Shown piece by piece: positions 11,948-18,330 of a DNA stretch of 64,000 nucleotides (position 1 is the stretch's first letter; each line of letters opens with the position of its first letter). Source of the DNA: Microvelia longipes (taxonomy: Eukaryota; Arthropoda; Insecta; Hemiptera; Veliidae); assembly GCA_018340805.1 (NCBI GenBank), contig JACMZG010001911.1, forward strand, positions 37,025,557-37,089,556, in the 5' to 3' direction. Below the pieces are notes generated by a model, which was not told where the DNA came from, ran no database searches, and saw nothing but the letters and a program-made list of their open reading frames with translations. A program made the position numbers and the translations under genes.

Positions 11948-13554
11948 CATGTCATTTTATGCACAATGCTAGTCAGGGGGTTGTACTGAACTAATCTATC
12001 GTGTAACAATAGACAGTACGCGGTAGTATTTGCCGGGAAATCTTTTTCAGATTCAAATTCTAATCTCACATCTACCGGACCCTTTTTGATAGACTCTGAT
12101 TGTTCGAACAATCAATGATTACAACAGGACATTTATTCTTAAAATCTGTAAAGGATACGTACGGTAGACTCTGATAAGTGTTGTAGTACGACGTTTGAAA
12201 CGCCGCGTACATGTGGTATAATAAAGCAAATTTATTTTGGGAGAATTTTAAATTTAAATCATCGTAGGGGAACTCGTGAATTGAGATAAAGCTTGACATT
12301 TGTCAAGTCGCAGTAATCGAAACAACTGGATGCCTTATCGACGACGTTATTTCTACCCTTTTGAAAGGCTAAAATTAAAAATCGCGGTTTCTCGAGTTGA
12401 GTCGAAGTTTTAATCGACCATACTTGTCGGTTTGACGTAGGTAATAGCGGATACTCGTGCATATCCCACGCTCGGAAATGGAGAGAAATTATTTTTTCTG
12501 TTTTTAAATAATTAATTAAATTTAGTTTCTGAACTTCGTTAACCGAAACGTAAGGTATTTTCCAACAAAGCGATAGTAGTTCAATTTTAACTTTCTCGCG
12601 AACTTCTGCCCGTGCATCCGTATCGACGTACGGAACATGTTGTACAAAACAATTTGAATCGTTTCTCGCTCTTACTAAAATTAGCTCTTGCTTTACGTTT
12701 ATCAAAACTTTTCGGTAATCTTCCGCGAATCCTAGTAACGAGGATAAAGGTAGACAGACGTTGTACCGGGTGGATGATTCTTCTTGTACTTCATTGAAGG
12801 GTATTGTCCATCCCATATTTGTTAGAGAATACGATATAGGCGCGTGAGATGCAATCCCTTTTAGAGTCGAAGTCATTCCGGGGTTTCTGACTTTATCAAT
12901 CTCAACTCCACAAATTTCATACCGGATCTCGTCGAATAAAAACGGGAATGCGTTGTTGATGAGTCTGTGCTTCGCCGGTGTCGTATTTCCTCCTTCTTTT
13001 AAAAATGATAGTTCCAAATATATAAAACTTTCACTCGGAAGCGAATAAATGTCTTGGATTTGTACCGGTATCCGTATCTCTTCTCCGGCGTCTAGCTTTG
13101 AGTTTGCGTACGGATAGTGAGTATGATACTCTAGACTCTCTATAGATTCATCATATTCGGGGTGTTCACTTAAATTTAACATCTCTACCATTTTTGGCTC
13201 TTCTATGTCTTTGTTACTTACTACATCATCAATAGGTTCATCCTCCTCATCATCTTCTTCATCCTCCTCCTCATCGTCTTCTTCTTCTTCTTTTCTATCC
13301 TTTTCCGATCCACATACTGCCTCGCTAGAGTTATTATAGTTTTCAATTGACTCATCATGTTTACCTGCAATGGCGTCCTTGTAGAATCCCAACTCTGAAA
13401 CATCTTCGCGTTCAACCCCCTCACAGTGTTTATCTCGTTGGTGTCGAAGTAAATTCTTTTTATGTACAAACTTTTTACAGCAGTCTGGACAATTAAATGT
13501 CAAGTTTTCAAATCTCTTCTTGTAGAGACTCGAATCACGTATCTTGGAGAACAT
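11948..13554 (-). pseudogene. C2H2 zinc finger-capsid-like protein gene, two frameshifts
   Basis: The main frame runs from ATG at 13554 to a stop at 12259 (431 codons). Coding continues in a second frame overlapping at about 12299-12259 and ending by 12072, and then in a third frame to a TGA at 11950-11948. The gene is therefore broken by a frameshift near 12260-12300 and another near 12075-12115. Residues 22-43 form a C2H2 zinc finger (C22, C25, H38, H43; C-X2-C-X12-H-X4-H). Residues 89-110 are almost all Asp/Glu. From about residue 145 on is a beta-rich domain with motifs such as FLFDEIRYEICGVEID and LLGFAEDYRK. It resembles, from memory, a family of uncharacterised arthropod proteins found in transposon-like settings. 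In Polintons the expected large structural protein is a double-jelly-roll capsid, and I infer that role here. It would form a shell around element DNA. The frameshifts are real damage or assembly indels. Confidence 0.6.
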
Positions 13555-13576
13555 CTCTGCTCGGTGTCTGGCTCAA

Positions 13577-13612
13577 TACTAAAGTTGGAGCTCCACTAGC
13601 TCTATATATATA
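13577..13612 (-). promoter_or_regulatory. TATA box and initiator-like site of the capsid-like gene
   Basis: A TATATATATAG run spans 13612-13602 on the minus strand. TTAGTA, a variant initiator, has its A at 13580, 32 nt from the first T. The register within the alternating run is ambiguous. ATG follows about 26 nt downstream. Confidence 0.5.
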
Positions 13613-13693
13613 CTAAACGAAAGCTAAAACACCGCTAAAGCGGCTTCAACAACTCCAGTTATACCCATATTAGCTACAACACAACACCAAATG

Positions 13694-14394
13694 TGCTCGT
13701 ATAGGCTCTGCGATAGTTCATATTGGCTCCACATCGGCTCTAAATGGCTCATATAGGCTCCACACCGGCTCTAAATGGCTCATATAGGCTCCTACTCGGC
13801 TCCAAATAGCTCATACTCGGCTCTAAATGGCTCCACTCTGGCTCCAAATGGCTCATATAGGCTCCACTCCGGCTCTAAATGGCTCATATAGGCTCTAAAT
13901 CGGCTCATATAGGCTCTGCGATAGCTCATATAGGCTCTAAATGGCTCCAAATGGCTCATATAGGCTCCTACTTGGCTCCAACACGGCTCCAAATCGGCTC
14001 ATATTGGCTCCAACATGGCTCATATAGGCTCCAAATGGCTCATACTCGGCTCTAAATGGCTCATATAGGCTCCACACACCGGCTCCAAATGACTCATATA
14101 GGCTCCAACTCGGCTCCAAATCGGCTCATATAGGCTCCACACCGGCTCTAAATGGCTCCACTCCGGCTCTAAATGGCTCATATAGGCTCCAAAGTGGCTC
14201 TAAATGGTTCATATAGGCTCCAACACGGCTCTGCGATAGCTCATATAGGCTCCACACCGGCTCTAAATGGCTCATATAGGCTCCAAAGCGGCTCTAAATG
14301 GCTCATATAGGCTCCAAAGTGGCTCTAATTGGCTCATATAGGCTCCCTACTCGGCTCATATAGGCTCAAAATAGGCACCTACTCGGCTCCAACA
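13694..14394 (+). repeat. GGCTC minisatellite with ~10-11 bp periodicity
   Basis: About 700 bp consist of subunits of 10-11 bp each beginning GGCTC, mainly GGCTCATATA, GGCTCTAAAT and GGCTCCA(A/C)A followed by CC, CGG or similar. They are often combined into a ~31-bp trio. The array lies between the divergent start sites of the capsid-like gene and the rightward gene. Translated runs such as GAYMSHLEP are by-products. The spacing equals about one DNA helical turn, so the GGCTC boxes would fall on one face of the helix. Confidence 0.9.
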
Positions 14395-14401
14395 AGATGA
14401 A

Positions 14402-14437
14402 TATATAAGTTTATGATTTAAGGGGATATGATCAGTT
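14402..14437 (+). promoter_or_regulatory. TATA box and initiator of the rightward gene
   Basis: TATATAAG at 14402-14409 and TCAGTT at 14432-14437, with 32 nt from the first T to the initiator A. This is the same spacing as at 11914/11882. The ATG at 14463 follows 29 nt after the presumed start site. Confidence 0.7.
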
Positions 14438-14462
14438 GTATCTCGGCTTCCGTGCTGTCAAG

Positions 14463-14987
14463 ATGCCTTCTACCGCTATTATAGATATTCAAGGGTTTGT
14501 AGATAATGAGGGGCAAGTCATCGTTAAAGAGCTCGCATGTTTGGACCTGGAGACGAAATCGTCTTCGAGCTGGTTATTTTTACCACCTGCAAATTACATT
14601 CAAGATTCTAAATCTATGAAAACAAATTCTTGGCTTACATTAAATTTTCACGGAATAAACTGGGATGACGGTGATGTTGAGTACGAGCGATTGTATTTAG
14701 TGTTTAAACTTTTATCTAATCGGTACACACACTTTGTCGTTAAAGGTAAAGTACGTTTATTGAAAAAATACTTGCCAAATAATTGCGTCATTATAGATTT
14801 ACTTGCGATAGAATGTCCCAAAATTAGTTCATTGAGTTATAGCTGGAGGCCCTGGCTCCTTCATAAGAATAATAAAAAATTTGCTTGCGCTCAGGCTCGA
14901 GTATGGAGTTTGTATAAATGGCTCGTAAACGGACCTGCACTCGGTTTGACCATAAATTTACTACCGATTTCATGTGTAGCCACGTGA
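14463..14987 (+). CDS. Unrecognised protein of the Polinton-like element, possible RNase H-fold/exonuclease relative
   Basis: I chose the ATG at 14463 (174 codons). The frame is open from 14436, but only with a non-ATG start lying on the presumed transcription start. The protein opens with STAIIDIQGFVDNEG and VKELACLDL, then has THFVVKGKVRLLKKYL and VIIDLLAIECPKISSL, and ends near a Cys-containing CAQARVWSLYKWL. This order (a D-containing strand, a later lysine-rich helix, then an IIDLL strand) is faintly like DEDD exonucleases, but the acidic set is incomplete. From memory, similar unnamed proteins occur in other arthropod genomes. It is transcribed away from the capsid-like gene across the minisatellite. 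The last ~25 codons change character and an overlapping frame opens at 14918, so the 3' end may be frameshifted. The function is not established. Confidence 0.6.
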   Translation: MPSTAIIDIQGFVDNEGQVIVKELACLDLETKSSSSWLFLPPANYIQDSKSMKTNSWLTLNFHGINWDDGDVEYERLYLVFKLLSNRYTHFVVKGKVRLLKKYLPNNCVIIDLLAIECPKISSLSYSWRPWLLHKNNKKFACAQARVWSLYKWLVNGPALGLTINLLPISCVAT

Positions 14988-15120
14988 GTTTCATTTGTAA
15001 GGATTTATTTTCGAGTTTATTCTTAGAGTTTAATCATATGTTAAATAGCCTTACACTCATGTCTCAGCAGCTGCCGCAAATACGAGATGGAACTCTAGTA
15101 TGGCGAAGCGTGCCATAATT

Positions 15121-15283
15121 GGGTCCCTGGCGTGGCATGGCGTCCCGTAAACCCATAGAGGGTCCCTGGCGTGGCATAGCGACCCGTAAACCCTCAGAGC
15201 GGTCCCTGGCGTGGCATGGCGTCCCGTAAACCGCAATATTCCATCTTTTAAGGTCACTGGCGTGGCATAGCGTCCCGTAAACC
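15121..15283 (-). repeat. Four iteron-like repeats in right TIR
   Basis: Mirror image of 11265-11427; on this strand each copy reads ggtccctggcgtggca, then tagcg/tggcg, then acccgtaaacc or cccgtaaacc. Confidence 0.7.
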
Positions 15284-15410
15284 TATATGGCGCTAACGAG
15301 ATGTAGTGTAATTGTAAATACGTTAGAAAAAATATAAAAATACAAAAAAAAATTAAAAATATAAAAAAATACAAAAAAAATTAAAAATATAAAAAAATAC
15401 AAAAAAAAAA

Positions 15411-15417
15411 TATATAG
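15411..15417 (+). promoter_or_regulatory. TATA-like box ahead of the outward TIR ORF
   Basis: TATATAG lies 29 nt before the ATG at 15440 and 41 nt before the stem-loop. No good initiator is seen at the expected distance, so outward transcription is only a possibility. The mirror copy is present in the left TIR. Confidence 0.3.
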
Positions 15418-15439
15418 AGGCGATATTTTTTTAAAGAGG

Positions 15440-15805
15440 ATGGTCGCCATAGTACAGTGCGAGGACGGGGCACTGTACACCTTCCCGATGTGTCTCCACC
15501 TTGACGTGGTGGGAAGGCTTTTTACTAAGAGAGACACTTATCCAGGGTGGTCTACTACTTCACACCTAAAATCATCCTGCTTCTACCTATATGGTGGGGA
15601 CCTATTTATTTTTATGCAAAGCATATTTAATGTTACTGTTATTACACTATGCAAAGCAAAAGAGAGGGGGGGATATAAAACTATAAAGAGATGCTTGAGG
15701 AGGAGGCGGTGGAGGAGGAGGTGGTGGTGGCGGTGGAGGAGGTGGAGGAGGAGGAGGAGGTGGAGGAGGTGCCAGAATGCCCCTTTTGCCCCTACTTACT
15801 GCTAA
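15440..15805 (+). CDS. Outward-reading ORF inside right TIR (hypothetical)
   Basis: It encodes the same 119 residues as the left TIR frame up to the element tip, after which the flanks differ (ending AV left, YC right). An overlapping frame from 15691 reads through the GGN tract as a Glu/Val-rich stretch followed by PECPFCPY. Protein-level identity of the two copies mirrors DNA identity and is not evidence of selection. I recognise no family. Confidence 0.3.
   Translation: MVAIVQCEDGALYTFPMCLHLDVVGRLFTKRDTYPGWSTTSHLKSSCFYLYGGDLFIFMQSIFNVTVITLCKAKERGGYKTIKRCLRRRRWRRRWWWRWRRWRRRRRWRRCQNAPFAPTYC
15452..15517 (+). promoter_or_regulatory. Two adjacent stem-loops in right TIR
   Basis: Arms GTACAGTGC (15452-15460) and GCACTGTAC (15470-15478) pair perfectly around a 9-nt loop. 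CCTTCCC (15480-15486) pairs with GGGAAGG (15511-15517), with an inner CCAC/GTGG at 15496-15499/15506-15509. They lie about 280-345 bp from the element end. Confidence 0.55.
15690..15770 (+). repeat. GGN-rich tract near right tip
   Basis: About 80 bp of GGA/GGT/GGC triplets, G-rich on the strand leading to the tip at both ends of the element. It could form two-tier G-quadruplexes. Confidence 0.85.
15797..15802. repeat. 6-bp target-site duplication, right (TACTGC)
   Basis: Perfect match to 10745-10750. Confidence 0.9.
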
Positions 15806-16434
15806 TATCTATTAAAAATCAACAATCTAAAGTCAACTTCAATTACGATAATAACATTGTATTTGATGTTAATTTGATTTTATTCTGTTTAATAATTTAA
15901 TTTAAAACACTAACATGAAGCTACTGACAAATTATAAAAGCTTTTTGATAAAACAGAGAGGGGTTTTTAAACAGAGAATTGGAAAGTGATAATGCAGTTG
16001 TGAAAACTCTAGAAAAGGCGTGAGTTGGAAACTTGACGACAAATAAATACCCGGAGATGTTTGTAAAGCAAACCTTTGAGCCCCAGATTATTGAATTTAC
16101 ATTTAACTGAAGGGCCGGTTTATTTTAGCAGAGCAAGTGCCCCGGAGCAATGTTATCTTAACTCGATCCTCTCTCATATAACCCGACAGTGTAAAATTTC
16201 TTCTATTTTTCCTCGGAAGTACTATTGACGATGACTTAGTGGTAAAAAAATTAATGTTATTTCTATTTTTAGTCAAATAACAGTTTTGATTAAAGAGTAA
16301 ATATGTTATTGTCTTAGTTAAATTACATTTACTGTATTTTAATACCCCTTAAGAGCCAAATTAAATGAGACAACACTGCTTTGATATCCTCTCTATTTAT
16401 GAATATTTACTAGTAATATTAATTGTTAAATTTT

Positions 16435-16690
16435 GATTCAGGTTATTGTTATGTTTTAATTATAAATAATTAAGAGAAAATAATTTTAGAAAATAATGAA
16501 TATGTTTTCTTTTAGTGTAAATAAATAAATAAATAAATTATAATATATATATATATTATATATATTATATATATATTATTTATTTATTTATATTATTTAT
16601 TTATTCACACTAAAGGGAAACATTCATTATTTTTTAAAAATATTTTCTCTTAATTATTTATTATTAAAAATCGATAACAAAACCTGAATC
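16435..16690. mobile_element. Foldback/MITE-like long inverted repeat
   Basis: Imperfect arms of about 110 bp. The left arm starts gattcaggttattgttat and runs through taattaagagaaaata and tagtgtaaataaataa. The right arm is its complement, ending aacaaaacctgaatc. The centre is an (AT)/(TTTA)-rich hinge. No target duplication can be fixed with confidence and no gene is present. Confidence 0.65.
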
Positions 16691-18246
16691 TACACTAAAA
16701 GTATTTATACATTTTATACATTTATATTTAGCATTATTATTTTTTTTCTTTTTCATTTGATTGACAGGAATTGGGTTTCTTTTCTTTGAACTTTTAACCC
16801 TCGTATGCACTGATTTAAAACGAAAAAAAGATTCTTTAGAAACAAAACTCTTTGTTAAAGAAGTGAAAAAAATATATACAGACAAAGAAAAGAACAGAAA
16901 AATTATTAAGATAGTGAAAAACAAGGGAATCCTTTTAAGGAATTGCTGAGGGTGGCATCGAAGGCAGTGAGCCTATCCTTTCCTTCCGTCCTGCTTTAAG
17001 TAGAAATCTTGAAGAGTAGATGGTTGGAAGTTTAAAGGGTCAGGTGAGAAAAGAGGACTGAAGTGTTCAGTGAAAAAAAATCTTAGAAAAACGTTAAGAG
17101 TGTTTCACGAGAAGTGTGATAAAGAAAGCAAGAAAAGAAAAAAAAGATAAAGTTGGGGGTTAGTAAAGGTGTTTTTAAAGAATGTTGTGAAAGATCTCTT
17201 CAGGTAGATAGATGGAAGAAAAAGAAAGCTTTACTTATTTTTACCACAGGCGCACCGACGAAAGTACTTTAGTTGAGATATGGAATAAAAAAATCATAGG
17301 AAAAAAAGAAATGTAAAGGAAAATAAAGTAAGACATGTTTGGATGGAATAGTTGCTGAGCCTGCTTCAGGCTGGATATACTCGTACTTAGCTACACGTGC
17401 TTCACAAACTTACCATTCAGTTTTTTTTAAAGAAAATAAGGCGCAAATGGATTTAAGTAAACAATGAAATAAGAAAATGGATTGAAAATGTTTGGTATTA
17501 GTTAACACATTTACCTAAGTATTAAACTATTATAGTTACATTTGTTTTTCCGATCTGATTTGCGATGTTTATAACTTTAATTTATGCATATACTTGGTTC
17601 CCAAAATTACCTAATGTATGTGTTTAGCCCTCTCTTCTGGTGGTTACAAAAGACGAACCTGTTCAAAGTGAAAATAAGTCTTCTAGAGACAAATAATTTG
17701 GTTTTTTTTGTGTGGGGGGGGGGAGTGACCGAAATATTATTTTGGTTCAAAATTTGTTTCAGATCAAAAACATTGGAGCAATAAAATAATTTTTTGGATC
17801 GAAGTTAATCTCCCCAGTGAGACTTGAACATACAATCTTTACTTCTCATATACAATTCTGTAGCAAAAGCTACAGAATTGGATTTTTACTTTCGTTTAAC
17901 ATTTTAATTTAGTCTCTTATTTTTACTTTCTATCTCCGAATTTTATTTTAGTCTACCATTTTAAAATTAAAGATAAAAAGGTGTTAAGTGCTTTCTAACC
18001 TATACAGTAAGAAAGGATTTGACATCTTTTTATCTCTGGTCTTTAAATGCTGCACTAAAATAAATTTCAGGTGTAGAAAGTAAAAAGTGAGAAAGTAAAA
18101 ATAGAAAAAGGTTAATTTTAGTCCCTTTTGGAAATAAATTATTTTCCCTTTAAGTTGTACTTATTTTTTTTAATGATGTTTTTACTGTCTAATTACCCTA
18201 ATTATTTTAAATTAATGCTTATGATTATTTTATGCTTATGTTTCAG
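16691..18246 (+). other. Noncoding stretch, presumed Rbp6 intron
   Basis: No exon is supported here. Purine-rich patches at 16950-17300 lack a consistent frame. There is a perfect 12-bp-arm hairpin at 17853-17880. The last bases form the acceptor for the exon at 18247. Confidence 0.5.
17853..17880. repeat. Perfect hairpin, 12-bp arms
   Basis: CAATTCTGTAGC and GCTACAGAATTG flank a loop of AAAA. Confidence 0.9.
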
Positions 18247-18330
18247 GTTTCCCAGCGGCTGCGTATGCAGCATACGCTGCGGGACGTGGCTATTCAGGCT
18301 ACCCTAGCTTTGGGCTTCCTTACCCCACAG
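18247..18330 (+). CDS. Rbp6: Rbp6/Musashi exon A (C-terminal linker region)
   Basis: An 84-nt exon after acceptor ttatgtttcag and before donor gtaatt. It is entered with 2 nt completing a Gly codon (if the prior base is G) and left after 1 nt, so both borders are phase 1. It encodes FPAAAYAAYAAGRGYSGYPS followed by FGLPYPT. This matches what I know of the Tyr/Gly/Ala-rich region after the two RRMs in Musashi proteins (vertebrate MSI2 has GFPAAAYGP). Musashi proteins bind UAG-containing motifs in mRNA 3' UTRs and repress or modulate translation in the cytoplasm of neural and stem-like cells. The RRM exons are not in this window. The assignment to the Rbp6 rather than the msi paralogue rests on this peptide and the C-terminus. 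Confidence 0.88.

Larger units (their letters stand above)
10751..15796. mobile_element. Complete 5-kb Polinton/Maverick-like element
   Basis: Seen directly: a 5,046-bp unit starting AGTAGGGGC and ending GCCCCTACT, with TIRs of 798 and 796 bp and a perfect 6-bp duplication TACTGC at both flanks. Known of the family: Polintons/Mavericks make 6-bp duplications, begin with 5'-AG, have TIRs of hundreds of bp, are usually about 15-20 kb, and encode protein-primed PolB, a retroviral-type integrase, an ATPase, a protease and jelly-roll capsid proteins. Here the interior of about 3.45 kb holds only a capsid-like gene, a small ORF and one unrecognised gene. No polymerase, integrase, ATPase or protease can be seen. 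The best reading is a miniature, non-autonomous Polinton relative moved in trans. A new group of small virus-like transposons is the alternative. The TIRs differ by only a handful of bases, mostly homopolymer indels, so the insertion looks recent. Confidence 0.8.
15001..15796. repeat. Right terminal inverted repeat (796 bp)
   Basis: Inverted partner of 10751-11548. The two copies carry the same outward ORF, stem-loops, homopolymer block and iterons in mirror order. The near identity implies recent insertion or ongoing conversion between the ends. Confidence 0.95.

Noticed and set aside
13792..14119. Minus-strand frames rich in AYMSHLEP and SLYEPF
   Set aside because: By-products of the GGCTC minisatellite; both frames are pure repeat and have no independent support.
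17800..17885. tRNA-like segment on the minus strand (TTCAAGTCTCACTGGGG)
   Set aside because: A T-loop-like stretch is present but neither a T-stem nor an acceptor stem pairs, and the rest is a simple hairpin. At most a decayed tRNA-derived repeat.
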